64,000 nucleotides of DNA from Chromohalobacter canadensis. Lineage in GTDB: Bacteria; Pseudomonadota; Gammaproteobacteria; Pseudomonadales; Halomonadaceae. A model generated the notes under the pieces. The model saw only the letters and a program-made list of their open reading frames with translations. It had not been told where the DNA came from and searched no databases. Position 1 is the stretch's first letter, and every line of letters begins with the position of its first letter. Positions 11,209 to 20,767 of this stretch are shown piece by piece. The DNA is taken from assembly GCF_034479555.1 (NCBI RefSeq), contig NZ_CP140151.1, positions 1,116,001 through 1,180,000 of the forward strand, in the 5' to 3' direction. The position numbers were made by a program, and so were the translations under genes.

Positions 11209-12420
11209 ATGTCCGCCAGCCTTGCCAGCCCTTTTCGCGCGGTGGCCCGCCTAGGGCTCATTCCGCAAATCGTCATCGGTATCGTGCTCGGCATCGTCGT
11301 GGCCACCGTCTGGCCCGATGCCGCCGCCTCGATATCGCTTCTGGGTGAGGTGTTCATCTCCGCCCTGAAAGCGGTGGCGCCGGTACTGGTCTTCCTGCTG
11401 GTCATGGCGGCCATCGCCAATCACCGGCGCGGCCAGCCCACGCATATTCGCGGCGTGCTGCTGCTGTACGTGATCGGCACCCTGTGCGCTGCCTTGGTGG
11501 CCGTCGTCGCCAGCTTCGCGCTTCCCACCACGCTGGTCATCGACGCTCCCCAGGCGAGTGGCCAGCCGCCGGGTGGCATCGCCGAGATCCTGCGCAATCT
11601 GTTGCTCAATGTCGTGGACAACCCCATCCACGCGCTGATGAACGCCAACTTCGTGGGTATTCTGGCGTGGGCGATCGGGCTTGGCATGATGCTGCGTGGC
11701 TCCTCGGAGACGACCCTCGGGGTACTCAACGCCTTCTCCGATGCCGTCTCCAACATCGTGCGTTTGGTTATCCGCTTCGCGCCGCTGGGTATCTTCGGCC
11801 TGGTCGCAGGCACGCTCGCGGATACGGGTATGAATGCCCTGCTCGACTACGCCCATCTGCTCGCCGTCATCGTCGGCTGCATGCTGTTCGTGGCACTGGT
11901 CACCAACCCCTTGATCGTGTTCCTGACCACCCAGCGCAACCCGTACCCACTGGTGTTCGCCTGCCTACGTGGCAGTGCCATCACCGCGTTCTTCACACGC
12001 AGCAGCGCCGCCAACATTCCCGTCAACATGGAGCTTTGCGAGCGCCTCGACCTGGACGCCGACACCTATTCGATCTCGATCCCGCTAGGCGCAACCATCA
12101 ACATGGCCGGCGCCGCCATCACCATCTCGGTCATCACCCTGGCCGCCGCCCATACCCTGGGGATCAGCGTAGACTTCGCCTCGGCACTGTTGCTGTGTAT
12201 CGTCGCCTCGCTCGCCGCCTGCGGTGTCTCCGGCGTAGCCGGCGGGTCCCTGCTGCTCATCCCGATGGCCGCCAGCCTCTTCGGCATTTCCAATGACGTG
12301 GCTATGCAGGTCGTCGCCATTGGCTTCGTCATCAGCGTCGTGCAGGACGCCACGGAGACCGCGCTGAACTCGTCAACCGACGTGTTGTTTACCGCCGCGG
12401 CGTGCCGCGCCAAACACTGA
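11209..12420 (+). CDS. sstT: Serine/threonine:Na+ symporter
   Basis: SstT imports serine and threonine with Na+ (dicarboxylate/amino acid:cation symporter family). The 403-residue protein has the family hairpin and binding motifs, including [20 protein letters not shown] near 270 and [16 protein letters not shown] near 310, the segments that line the substrate and sodium sites. The start gives MSASLASPF and follows an AGAGAGAG ribosome site. The preceding 204 bases (11005-11208) hold no gene I can support; a promoter is expected there. Confidence 0.94.
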   Translation: MSASLASPFRAVARLGLIPQIVIGIVLGIVVATVWPDAAASISLLGEVFISALKAVAPVLVFLLVMAAIANHRRGQPTHIRGVLLLYVIGTLCAALVAVVASFALPTTLVIDAPQASGQPPGGIAEILRNLLLNVVDNPIHALMNANFVGILAWAIGLGMMLRGSSETTLGVLNAFSDAVSNIVRLVIRFAPLGIFGLVAGTLADTGMNALLDYAHLLAVIVGCMLFVALVTNPLIVFLTTQRNPYPLVFACLRGSAITAFFTRSSAANIPVNMELCERLDLDADTYSISIPLGATINMAGAAITISVITLAAAHTLGISVDFASALLLCIVASLAACGVSGVAGGSLLLIPMAASLFGISNDVAMQVVAIGFVISVVQDATETALNSSTDVLFTAAACRAKH

Positions 12421-12428
12421 TTCCTAAG

Positions 12429-12468
12429 CTCGACTCCCCGCTCGCAGCATCATCGAGCGGGGCCGAGT
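12429..12468 (+). terminator. Probable terminator after sstT
   Basis: CCCCGCTCG and CGAGCGGGG form a 9-bp stem with a 9-base loop, followed within a few bases by a short T-run. It lies 15 bases after the sstT stop. Confidence 0.5.
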
Positions 12469-12529
12469 TTGGCCCGCCCCCTGCCATCGTGGATAATCGA
12501 GCTTTTCCGCCACCGAAGCGAAACGCCGC

Positions 12530-13744
12530 ATGCCCGATACTCCCGCCGGCCCTCGCCAGGTCATCGATCAGGGTGAGACCCGTTACACCCTCCTGGGTAC
12601 CGCCCACGTCTCGCGTGCCAGCGCCGACGAGGTCCGCGAGTTGATCCGCTCCGGCGACTTCGACGCCGTCGCCATCGAGTTGTGCCCCACGCGCTACCAG
12701 AGCGCCACCCAGCCCAACGCCATGGCCAAGATGGACCTTTTCCAGGTCCTGCGTCAGGGCAAGGCTGGCATGGTCGCCGCTAGCCTCGCGCTGGGCGCCT
12801 TTCAGCAACGCGTCGCCGAACAGTCCGGCGTCACGCCGGGTGCCGAGATGCAGATGGCGATCAAGGAAACCCAGCGCGCGGACTTGCCGTTGTATCTCGT
12901 CGATCGTGAAATCGGCGTGACCCTCAAGCGCATCTATCACAATGTGCCCTGGTGGCAGCGCATGAGCCTGATTTCAGGGCTGCTGGGCAGCGTGGTCTCG
13001 CGCAAGAAAGTCTCCAGCGAGGAGATCGAGCGCCTCAAGGAAGGCGATGTGCTCGAATCGACCTTCGCCGAGTTCGCCGAACAGTCGGAGTCGCTGTACA
13101 CGCCGCTGATCCGCGAGCGCGACCGTTACATGGCGCTTCGCCTACGCGAGGAGGTCGCCGGGAAAGCGCCACGGCATATCCTGGTGGTCGTCGGCGCCGG
13201 CCACATGAAGGGCCTGGGCGAGCACCTGCAAGCGCTGGGGCAGCAACCGCCCAGTGACGAGGCCATCGACGAGGAGCGACGCTCACTGGAAGTCACCCCG
13301 GCCCGCTCCAAGATTTGGAAAGCCCTGCCGTGGGTCATCGTCGCGCTGGTATTGACCGGCTTCGCCATCGGCTTTTCCCGCGATACCGGCCTCGGCTGGT
13401 CATTGGTCGGCGAATGGTTCCTGATCAACGGCGCACTCTCGGCGCTGGGCACCGCCATTGCGCTGGCCCATCCACTGACCATCATCGCGACCTTCATCGC
13501 CGCGCCGCTGACGTCGCTCAACCCCACCATCGGCGCCGGCTTCGTCGCCGCCGGCGTCGAACTGGCTCTACGTCGTCCCACCGTGGGTGACTTCTCGCGC
13601 CTGCGTCGCGACGTCAGTGCACCGCGCGGCTGGTGGAAAAACCGCGTCGCCCGCACGCTGCTGGTCTTCCTGCTCGCCACGCTGGGGTCCGCCGCCGGCA
13701 CCTGGATCGCCGGGCTGCGTATCGCCGGGCAATTGTTCGGGTAG
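12530..13744 (+). CDS. TraB/PrgY-family membrane protein
   Basis: The N-terminal part is a TraB/PrgY (GumN/Tiki-like) domain: LLGTAHVSRASADEV near residue 20, AIELCPTRYQ near 48, a middle RERDRYMALRL segment and VVGAGHMKGLGEHL near 221 with the conserved GxxH motif. The C-terminal third (about 262-404) has at least four hydrophobic segments. The family is metal-dependent and distantly related to Tiki proteases; PrgY and TraB reduce peptide pheromone activity in enterococci, but the role in Proteobacteria is unknown. Length 404 fits the bacterial membrane-attached branch. It is preceded by the sstT terminator. Confidence 0.85.
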   Translation: MPDTPAGPRQVIDQGETRYTLLGTAHVSRASADEVRELIRSGDFDAVAIELCPTRYQSATQPNAMAKMDLFQVLRQGKAGMVAASLALGAFQQRVAEQSGVTPGAEMQMAIKETQRADLPLYLVDREIGVTLKRIYHNVPWWQRMSLISGLLGSVVSRKKVSSEEIERLKEGDVLESTFAEFAEQSESLYTPLIRERDRYMALRLREEVAGKAPRHILVVVGAGHMKGLGEHLQALGQQPPSDEAIDEERRSLEVTPARSKIWKALPWVIVALVLTGFAIGFSRDTGLGWSLVGEWFLINGALSALGTAIALAHPLTIIATFIAAPLTSLNPTIGAGFVAAGVELALRRPTVGDFSRLRRDVSAPRGWWKNRVARTLLVFLLATLGSAAGTWIAGLRIAGQLFG

Positions 13745-13792
13745 GCGACAACTCCGTCCCATTGCCAACAAGCACTGTTCACGGGGCACTTC

Positions 13793-13815
13793 GACCGGCC
13801 GATGGCCGGCCGGTC
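13793..13815. repeat. Inverted repeat after the TraB-family gene
   Basis: GACCGGCC and GGCCGGTC flank a 7-base loop 48 bases after the TraB stop. No T-run follows, so it is at best a weak terminator. The rest of 13745-14040 shows no gene I can support and should contain the promoter of the diguanylate cyclase. Confidence 0.4.
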
Positions 13816-14040
13816 ATCCACCATGAATCACCCCGCTCCGTCTGACACGCCGGCAAGCGCATGAATGGGTTCAGACGAACACGTAGGCACCATCCGGACA
13901 TGGCCTACGAAAACCGCATTCCTTGCCGATAAAATCATTGGAGTCTCGTACGCAACACAGGCACGCTCAGCCCTAAGAACGAAATCGGCGACGTTTTGCA
14001 GTATGCGATAGCCCCGTCGCCACGCAAGGACGTTTTACCG

Positions 14041-15213
14041 ATGAGGGCCGCCCGTATGCCAGACAAGCGTTACATGCACCACAACGCGTATTCCATTCCG
14101 AGCTGGCGCTTCTTTCGCTGGCTGCTCTGCAACGAACGCCTGCCCCTCAATATTCAAAGACGCTTGATTTCGGGCCCCAATGTTCAGACAGCCACCATGT
14201 GGTCCGGGACGCTCTCGACACTCCTGCTCACGCTCATCGGGCTCTATCGTCACCCAACACCGTTATTCTGGCTCTGGTTTCTAACCACCCTCACGCTCAC
14301 GATTTACCGTGTTGGACTGCATTATCAGATCCGGCAACAATGGCGCCAAGGCATCGCCAACCCCACCGATCAGATTTACCTGGTCAACCTGCTCTGGTGT
14401 GCCACGACCGGGCTCGGCACCGCGCTTTGTATGCTCAGCGGCGATACCGTCCTGCAAGTCTTGGTCATTTCCGCAATGGTCGCCTTCGCCTCCCTCGCCG
14501 CGTGCTATTCTCATGGCACACCTCGCTATGCCATGCTGCAGGTCCTACTGCTGGATCTGCCCCTCAAGCTCGCGGTCCCCTTCCAGCCCGAACCCTGGTT
14601 CTGGATACTCGTGCTGCAAGGCCCCTTCTTCTGGATGGGGCTGTATAGAATAATTCGTGCTCTCGACGACCTGTCGATTCAAGCCCTGCTCGGCGAGTAT
14701 TACAGCCAGCGACGGGCAAACCTCGACCCGCTGACCGAACTGTTCAACCGAGAGGGGTGGTATCACGAGGCCCTGTCGATTCGTGGGCCGGGGCGCGCGC
14801 CACTTCCCGTCAGCCTGCTCTTTTCGGACCTCGACGGTTTCAAGCACATTAACGACACCTACGGCCACATGACCGGTGATGAGCTTCTTCGCGACATTGC
14901 CAATGCAATGAGCGAGGCATTGAGAAGTGACGACATCCTCGCACGCTGGGGTGGCGATGAATTCGTGATCTTGCTACCGGGTACCAGCCCAGAGGCAAGT
15001 CGCACCGTTGCACAACGACTCATCGATATCACGGCCGACATCGGGCGCACTTATCCGGGAATAGGGCTGAGCATCGGGATCGTGCATTGTCAGGATTGGC
15101 GAGGCATGGATCGCGACCGTCTGGAGCGCCTGGTCGCCCAGGCGGATCAATCCCTCTACCAAGCCAAGCGGCAAGGCAAGGGATGCTTTCAGGAACTGAC
15201 CGAGCAGGCCTGA
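14041..15213 (+). CDS. Membrane-bound diguanylate cyclase (GGDEF)
   Basis: The C-terminal half is a GGDEF domain that makes cyclic di-GMP: NPDPLTELFNR-like entry (LDPLTELFNREGW), FSDLDGFKHINDTYGH, the intact active site RWGGDEFVILLPG, and an RxxD inhibitory site (RSDD) five residues before GGDEF, so product inhibition is expected. The N-terminal half has about five or six hydrophobic segments, a membrane sensory region I cannot match to a named MASE type. I start at the ATG preceded by AAGGA; a TTG 45 bases upstream and an ATG at 14056 are alternatives. No EAL domain. Confidence 0.9.
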   Translation: MRAARMPDKRYMHHNAYSIPSWRFFRWLLCNERLPLNIQRRLISGPNVQTATMWSGTLSTLLLTLIGLYRHPTPLFWLWFLTTLTLTIYRVGLHYQIRQQWRQGIANPTDQIYLVNLLWCATTGLGTALCMLSGDTVLQVLVISAMVAFASLAACYSHGTPRYAMLQVLLLDLPLKLAVPFQPEPWFWILVLQGPFFWMGLYRIIRALDDLSIQALLGEYYSQRRANLDPLTELFNREGWYHEALSIRGPGRAPLPVSLLFSDLDGFKHINDTYGHMTGDELLRDIANAMSEALRSDDILARWGGDEFVILLPGTSPEASRTVAQRLIDITADIGRTYPGIGLSIGIVHCQDWRGMDRDRLERLVAQADQSLYQAKRQGKGCFQELTEQA

Positions 15214-15320
15214 GCCGGCAAATGTGACCTGACCTAGCGATCCGACATATTCGGTTATTAGTCTTGGACGATCCGAACTGTCGGCATCACCCTCGGGCAG
15301 AGCTGCACATCGCCTAATCC

Positions 15321-15950
15321 ATGCAAACCAAGGAGAGAAATGTGGCATCGCTCGAGCAACTCGCCCGGTCGCGTTATAGCTGTCGTGATTTCAGCCCACA
15401 GACGGTTCCTAGCGCAATCCTCGACAGGCTGCTTGGGATTGCCCAAGGCATCACTCATGCCAGTAGTAGACGTAGCGTACCTTCGGCGGGGGCTTTATAT
15501 CCGCTTCAGCTGCTGGCAATAGCAGGGCGCATTCGCGACCTGGACGCGGCGACCTACACCTTCGATCCCGAAAGCTGCATGCTGAAAACGCACCTCGACC
15601 ACGACGTACGAGAGGCACTCCAGCAAGCTGCACTCGAGGATCAACCTTGGATCGGTCAGGCTGCCGGCATTATCACGATCTGTGCCGACATGGGGGCCGC
15701 GACTCAAACATTTGCCGATCAACCGCCCTACGGATCACGTGGCCAACGCTACGCCTGGATCGAAGCGGGCGCCGCAGCTCAGAACATTCAGTTGCAAGCA
15801 ACTGCCGAGGGGCTGGGTAGCGTGCTCGTCGCCGGCTTCTGCGACGAGGCTACGGCAGCAGCACTGGCCCTCGAAACGCCTATAATGCCGCTAATCCACC
15901 TGTGCTTCGGTTGGCCGGCCATGGCGCAAAATCGGGCATCGACGGAATAA
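15321..15950 (+). CDS. SagB/ThcOx-like nitroreductase-family oxidoreductase
   Basis: A 209-residue flavoprotein-like protein. The RSRYSCRDFSPQTVP entry, the SAGALYPLQLL motif near residue 55 and the C-terminal EAGAAAQNIQLQATAEGLG block are those of the SagB/ThcOx branch of FMN nitroreductases. SagB enzymes oxidise azolines in peptide natural products, but here there is no YcaO, leader peptide or transporter gene alongside, so the substrate is unknown and the enzyme may be a general quinone or nitro reductase. It is followed by a dead transporter fragment. Confidence 0.8.
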   Translation: MQTKERNVASLEQLARSRYSCRDFSPQTVPSAILDRLLGIAQGITHASSRRSVPSAGALYPLQLLAIAGRIRDLDAATYTFDPESCMLKTHLDHDVREALQQAALEDQPWIGQAAGIITICADMGAATQTFADQPPYGSRGQRYAWIEAGAAAQNIQLQATAEGLGSVLVAGFCDEATAAALALETPIMPLIHLCFGWPAMAQNRASTE

Positions 15951-16069
15951 ATGCCACCAAGAGCCACTGGCGGCTTTCTGCCAAGGAGTGACTATATCCG
16001 CGTTCCATTATTCTGTAGTGGCCTGCTGGCGCTCTCCAATGGCTTCCGCGTCGGTATCACCCCGCGATC

Positions 16070-16252
16070 ATGCTGGCGGGGCTGGTGTATATCCTGATCG
16101 AGTTCGGATGTGCGTTAGTGTACGCTGGCGCCGGGCATCTGCTGGGCCAAGGTAGCGTCAGCCTGCGCAGGCAGCGTTGGCTGGATGGTGTCAGTGGTTC
16201 GGCGATGGTGGGCTTGGCAGGCTGGTTGATGCTGGAGAAACGTCCCGCTTGA
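16070..16252 (+). pseudogene. C-terminal remnant of a LysE/RhtB-type exporter
   Basis: The frame reads IEFGCALVYAGAGHLL, QRWLDGVSGSAMVGLAGWLML, the last two membrane segments of a LysE/RhtB family amino acid exporter. The rest of the gene (about 150 residues) is missing; 15951-16069 has no matching frame beyond a possible degraded stretch. It is therefore a decayed gene. Confidence 0.6.
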
Positions 16253-16314
16253 AGTACAGTATTCGCATCAATGATCAGTGGCGAATTTGCTTCAGGTTCG
16301 AGAGCGGCAGCGTT

Positions 16315-17211
16315 TCACCCTGCCGCGTCTCCCTCCTCCAGCACTTCGTTGATCAACGCGACGAAATCGTCGAAGGCGGGATGCATCAGACTCGGGGAAC
16401 GGTGCACTTCGATCACAGCGGGGGGCAGCGGCGGCAGGCCATCGCTTTCCCCCAGCGCTCGCCAGTTCTCGGGTAGCGAGCGACGGTCGGTCACGGTCAG
16501 TGTCTGGCCCTGATTGACGATGACGCGCAAACCACTCGGGCTCTGACTGGTGGAGTCGAGCTGCCAGTCACGACCGATATTGGCCAGTGCGGCCAGCGCC
16601 CGGCGCCGGTAAATGCACTGCTCCGGAAACAGCGCCAGCGGGATCGGCCGCCCGGCGTCTAGCGTGAAACGCCGATGCGCCGCCCAAACCACCTCCCCCG
16701 TGGCCACGGGCCGCCCTCCACTGTCGGCGGCGTGCTGCACCGCCAGCACGACATCCAGCGATCCTTTCTCCAGTTGCTCCAGCAGCTCCGTCGACATGCG
16801 GCAGTGAATATGCACGTGGACCTCGGGATGCCGAGCGCCGAAGCGTTCGAGCAGTGCCGGCAACCAGGTATCGGCGTAGTCCTCGGGGAGCCCGAAGCGC
16901 AGCGTCACCGGCTGCGAACGCCCCAGCGCCGCGATCGCTTCGCGTTGCAGCTGCAGCAGGCGCCGCGCGTAGACGAGAAAGGTCTCGCCATCGCCGGTCA
17001 ACGTGAGCCGACGGCTACCACGCTCGATCAGCAACGTATCGAGGCGCGACTCGAGGGTGCTGATACGCAGGCTGATGGTCGATTGGGTCTTATGCAGATA
17101 GCGCGCCGCAGCGGTGAAGCCACCGCTATCGGCCACGGTGACGAAGGCCAGCAGCAGGTCGCTGTCCAGCGCCGCCAATTGCGCGGTATCGGTATTCCCG
17201 ATGGCTGCCAT
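16315..17211 (-). CDS. LysR-family transcriptional regulator
   Basis: A 298-residue LysR regulator: N-terminal winged helix (LLLAFVTVADSGGFTAAARYLHKTQSTISLRISTLE) followed by a periplasmic-binding-like effector domain starting near residue 90. The start gives MAAIGNTD; an upstream in-frame ATG would put unrelated residues in front. It is divergent from the oxygenase/DddP-like genes that start 122 bases away, and LysR regulators usually control a divergent neighbour, so it is the likely regulator of that cluster. The co-inducer is unknown. Confidence 0.9.
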   Translation of the reverse strand: MAAIGNTDTAQLAALDSDLLLAFVTVADSGGFTAAARYLHKTQSTISLRISTLESRLDTLLIERGSRRLTLTGDGETFLVYARRLLQLQREAIAALGRSQPVTLRFGLPEDYADTWLPALLERFGARHPEVHVHIHCRMSTELLEQLEKGSLDVVLAVQHAADSGGRPVATGEVVWAAHRRFTLDAGRPIPLALFPEQCIYRRRALAALANIGRDWQLDSTSQSPSGLRVIVNQGQTLTVTDRRSLPENWRALGESDGLPPLPPAVIEVHRSPSLMHPAFDDFVALINEVLEEGDAAG

Positions 17212-17332
17212 TGAAATGACTCGTTTTACTGATGGGAGGGTTCTGTCCAGCATAGAGGACATCGACGGGCCGCCCAACCTTCACGGCGGCAACGTCCTGT
17301 CACCTGACACCTTGCTGATCGAGAGGCCTCCC

Positions 17333-18265
17333 ATGCCGACGACCGCTGCCGCGATCGACCCCGCCGTCGAGTCCAAGCCGACCCAGCGCCGGCTCGCCGA
17401 TGCCGAGCGCACTGACCTGAGCGAATTGGTCGACACCGACCGCTACCCACTGCATGACGTCGACGACCCGCGCCTTCAGGCCGAGATCGCCCGGGTACGC
17501 GAGGATCTGGACCGTGAGGGCTGCGCCGTGCTGCGTGGCTTCCTGCGCTCCGAGGCATTGGAGCAGGCTCGCCAGGAAGGGCGTGAATTATCGGCCAAGA
17601 GCTATTATGCCAGCCGCCGCGTCAACGCTTGGTTCACCAGCGACGACGAAAGCCTTCCGGAGCATGACCCCCGGCGGCATTTCATGGAGCGCACCAGCGG
17701 CTTCGTGACACGTGACATGATTCCCGCCGACGCGGTGATTCAACAGCTCTACGTCTCGCCGGCGATGAAACGCCTGGTGGCCGAGTGCCTGCAGGAGGAC
17801 GAGGTCTATGAATATGCCGACCCGTTCGCCGGACTGGTGCAGAACGTTCTTCCGCCCGGCACCGAGCAGCCCTGGCACTACGACACCAACGAATACATCG
17901 TCACGATGATGACCGACATACCGGACAGCGGCGGCGAGTTCCAGTACTGCCCTAACATCCGTACGCCGGCGGGCGAGAACTACGATGGCGTCGGCGCGGT
18001 GATTCGCGGCGAGGATACGACCACGCCGCGTACGTTGCTGCTTCGTCCCGGCGACCTGCAACTCTTCAAGGGACGTTACTCGCTGCATCGGGTGACACGC
18101 GTCAGCGGTGAACGAGAGCGCCACACGGCAATCTTCGCCTATTCGCAACAGCCGGGCGTGGTGGGTCGGCTGGAGCGCACGCGCCAGCTCTACGGACGCG
18201 TCTCGGAAGCGCACATCGAAGCGGAAAAGCGCCGCGAGGAGCGCGCCGACGGCCTGCTTGACTGA
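17333..18265 (+). CDS. Fe(II)/2-oxoglutarate-dependent dioxygenase (ArpA/PhyH-like)
   Basis: A 310-residue protein with a facial-triad pattern: H182-x-D184 (QPWHYDTNEYIVTMM) and distal H252 (YSLHRVTRVSGERERH), with arginines at 261-263 that could bind 2-oxoglutarate. It belongs broadly to the phytanoyl-CoA-dioxygenase/ArpA-like group of small-molecule hydroxylases. It lacks the known features of ectoine hydroxylase EctD. The start has GAGAGG upstream. It is the first gene of a rightward run with a DddP-like enzyme and a second unrelated oxygenase. The substrate is unknown; the neighbours suggest a betaine-like or sulfonium osmolyte. Confidence 0.82.
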   Translation: MPTTAAAIDPAVESKPTQRRLADAERTDLSELVDTDRYPLHDVDDPRLQAEIARVREDLDREGCAVLRGFLRSEALEQARQEGRELSAKSYYASRRVNAWFTSDDESLPEHDPRRHFMERTSGFVTRDMIPADAVIQQLYVSPAMKRLVAECLQEDEVYEYADPFAGLVQNVLPPGTEQPWHYDTNEYIVTMMTDIPDSGGEFQYCPNIRTPAGENYDGVGAVIRGEDTTTPRTLLLRPGDLQLFKGRYSLHRVTRVSGERERHTAIFAYSQQPGVVGRLERTRQLYGRVSEAHIEAEKRREERADGLLD

Positions 18266-18289
18266 TCGAAACGCCCTAGCTCAACTTAA

Positions 18290-19585
18290 ATGACTGGACC
18301 GACGACCATGACCCGCTTGTCATCCACACTGCCTTCCCTGCTGGAAGGCACCGATATCCTGGCGCCGACGCACGATCCCGCCGAGTGCGAACCGACGCAG
18401 TCAGAAATCCAGCAGATTCTTCTGGATCGCTTGGCACGTACCCGGGCGGAGTTGAAGAAACGCGATATCGTCGCCGCCGTGCTGTTCGACCCGACCCATG
18501 TGCGCTACGCCACCGGCGCCCGCAACATGCAGGTCTACTCGGCGCGCAATCCAGCGCGTTACGCCTTCGTGCCGGCAGAAGGCCCGGTGGTGATGTTCGA
18601 ATTCTCCGGCTGCAGTCACCTGACCGAAGGCTTGCCCGGCATCGACGAGACACGTCCAGCGACGGCGATTTCCTATTACTTCTGTGAAGATAATCTGCAG
18701 CAGACCACCCAAGCCTGGGCGGCAGAAATCGACGACTTGGTGCGCCAGTGTGGCGGCCAAAAAGGCGACAAGGTGGCCATCGAAAGCGCCACTTCGCACG
18801 CAGCCTTCGCGCTGGTCGAACACGGCTGGCAAATCTGCGATGCCCAGATTCCGCTGGAACGGGCACGCGCCATCAAGGTGCCCAACGAAATAAAGATGGT
18901 GCGCAGCTCACTGCGCGCGGTAGAGAATGGCGTACGCAAGCTGGAAGCGGCGATTCGTCCCGGCGCCACGGAGAACGAGGTTTGGTCGCAGCTGCACCAG
19001 CACATCATCGCCACCGACGCCGACTATGTCGAAACGCGGCTGATGAACTCCGGGCCGCGCACCAACCCCTGGTTCCAGGAGTGCTCCAATAGAGCGATGC
19101 AGGCCGGCGAGCTGGTCGCGCTGGATACCGACGTGGTCGGCCGGTATGGCTACTACGCCGATTTCTCGCGGACCTTCCTGTGCGGCGATGGCAAGGCGAC
19201 GTCTACCCAGCGCGAGCTCTATCGCATGGCCTTCGACCAGGTGCGCCATAACATGGCCCTGATCGCACCGGGCATGTCGTTCAAGGAGTACGCCGAGAAG
19301 GCTTGGCAGATCCCCCAGCCCTACAAGGCGCGCCGCTATTTTGCGCTGGCCCACGGCGTCGGCATGACCGGCGAATATCCGTATATCGTTCACCGCGAGG
19401 ACATCGACGACAAGGGCTACGACGGCATCATGCAGCCGGGCATGACGCTCTGCGTGGAGAGCTACATCGGCCACGAAGACGGTGGCGAAGGCGTCAAGCT
19501 CGAGGAGCAGCTTTACATTCGCGACGACGGTCAGGTCGAATTGCTTTCCGACTATCATCTCGATGCGCGATTGCTGGCCGAGTGA
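18290..19585 (+). CDS. M24-family metalloenzyme resembling DMSP lyase DddP
   Basis: Creatinase/prolidase-fold protein of 431 residues. It has the full two-metal ligand set: D279 and D281 (ALDTDVVG), D291 (YYADFSRTF), H355 (LAHGVGM), E390 (LCVESYIG) and E405 (VKLEEQ). The segment VETRLMNSGPRTNPWFQEC is, from memory, nearly identical to the matching part of Roseobacter DddP, which cleaves dimethylsulfoniopropionate to acrylate and dimethyl sulfide using iron; an aspartate before the PGM motif (D378) is also kept. It is unlike ectoine hydrolase DoeA. ATG 18308 is an alternative start. Flanked by two 2OG oxygenases and near BCCT carriers. DMSP is the best guess as substrate, not proven. Confidence 0.75.
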   Translation: MTGPTTMTRLSSTLPSLLEGTDILAPTHDPAECEPTQSEIQQILLDRLARTRAELKKRDIVAAVLFDPTHVRYATGARNMQVYSARNPARYAFVPAEGPVVMFEFSGCSHLTEGLPGIDETRPATAISYYFCEDNLQQTTQAWAAEIDDLVRQCGGQKGDKVAIESATSHAAFALVEHGWQICDAQIPLERARAIKVPNEIKMVRSSLRAVENGVRKLEAAIRPGATENEVWSQLHQHIIATDADYVETRLMNSGPRTNPWFQECSNRAMQAGELVALDTDVVGRYGYYADFSRTFLCGDGKATSTQRELYRMAFDQVRHNMALIAPGMSFKEYAEKAWQIPQPYKARRYFALAHGVGMTGEYPYIVHREDIDDKGYDGIMQPGMTLCVESYIGHEDGGEGVKLEEQLYIRDDGQVELLSDYHLDARLLAE

Positions 19586-19641
19586 CACGTCAGCCAACGC
19601 CGCCGGACAACCGCTTCGTCCATTCGTCACAAGGGACCCTC

Positions 19642-20643
19642 ATGAGCCAGACGCTGATTCCGCATATCGACCTGACGCCGTTACTCGCCGACGACCCGGC
19701 GCGCGACGAGACGCGCCAGGCCATCGTCGATGCCGCCTGCGACTCCGGCTTCATGACTGTGGGCATCGCCCCGTCGCAACTAGGGCTCGCCGCTGACATT
19801 CACGCCCGCTTGCTGCGTTTCTTCGAACTCGATGCGACGCACAAGCAGCAGCTGGCGCGGCACAAGTTCGAGCCGGCCAACCGCAATGTCTATCGCGGCT
19901 ACTTTCCGCCCCAGAACGAGGACCCGACCTGGAAGGAAGGCATCGACCTCGGCCCGGACGTTGCTCACCCCGAGCGAGCGGATACCCAGAGCGGCGACCC
20001 GCTGCGCGAACCCACGCCGCAGCCGACGGAATCCGAACTATCGGGTTGGTCGGCGGATGTCGCCACCTACTATGAAGCCATGGAATCGCTCGGCGGCGTG
20101 ATCGCCGGGGCGCTGGCCGAGGGCCTCGGTATGCCGCGCGAGACACTCACGCGGCCCTTCGCCCACGGCAACTCGACGCTGCGCCTGATCCATTACCCCG
20201 AGCGCCCCGCCGAGACACTGGCCGCCATGCCGGCCGTCGACGGTAGCGGCGATACGCGGCGCTGGCTGGTCGGCGTTCCGCACTGCGACAACGGCTTCAT
20301 CACGCTGCTGTGGCAGGACCAGGTCGGCGGGCTGCAAGTGCGCACCCCAAGCGGTGACTGGGAAGAAGTGCCGCCCCGTGAGAACGCCCTGGTGGTCAAC
20401 TTCGGCCGCCTGCTGTCGGACTGGTCCGGCGGACGCATTCAAGCCACGGAGCATCGTATCGTCGGCGGCACCCGCTCACGGCACTCGATTCCGTTTTTCT
20501 TCGAGCCCGCGGTCGAGGCCACCATCGAGGCCCCGAACGCCGATGGCGACGGCGGCTATATCTACGGCGACCGGCTATGGCAGCGCATGCAGGCCTTCGT
20601 CGAATTCCAGGGGCTGGAACGCGCGCCCGCCGCACGAGACTGA
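19642..20643 (+). CDS. 2-oxoglutarate/Fe(II) oxygenase of the isopenicillin N synthase type
   Basis: A 333-residue protein with an N-terminal DIOX_N-like region (IPHIDLTPLL, FMTVGI) and a C-terminal 2OG-Fe(II) domain. The iron ligands are visible as HCD (VPHCDNGFITLLWQD, about residue 214-216) and the distal H in ATEHRIV (about 272), followed by the 2OG-binding R-x-S (SRHSIPFF). An AAGGGA ribosome site precedes the start. It is unrelated to the oxygenase two genes upstream, so two different oxygenase families flank the DddP-like enzyme. Substrate unknown; hydroxylation or demethylation of an osmolyte is plausible. Confidence 0.83.
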   Translation: MSQTLIPHIDLTPLLADDPARDETRQAIVDAACDSGFMTVGIAPSQLGLAADIHARLLRFFELDATHKQQLARHKFEPANRNVYRGYFPPQNEDPTWKEGIDLGPDVAHPERADTQSGDPLREPTPQPTESELSGWSADVATYYEAMESLGGVIAGALAEGLGMPRETLTRPFAHGNSTLRLIHYPERPAETLAAMPAVDGSGDTRRWLVGVPHCDNGFITLLWQDQVGGLQVRTPSGDWEEVPPRENALVVNFGRLLSDWSGGRIQATEHRIVGGTRSRHSIPFFFEPAVEATIEAPNADGDGGYIYGDRLWQRMQAFVEFQGLERAPAARD

Positions 20644-20767
20644 CACTGAATCGGCATCGCCGGACCGTCCCCGGCGACCGAACGACGCGACGACAACGTC
20701 GCCACCCTGACCGGGTCATGCTTTATAGACGCTTGCTTTTTTTTACCACCCACCGAGGAATGACAAC

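Noticed and set aside
17333..18265. Ectoine hydroxylase EctD
   Set aside because: Both are PhyH-like, but the EctD signature around the first histidine is not present and no ectABC genes are nearby.
18290..19585. Ectoine hydrolase DoeA
   Set aside because: DoeA is also M24-like and expected in halomonads, but the VETRLMNSGPRTNPWFQEC segment fits DddP and there is no doeB, doeC or doeD neighbour.
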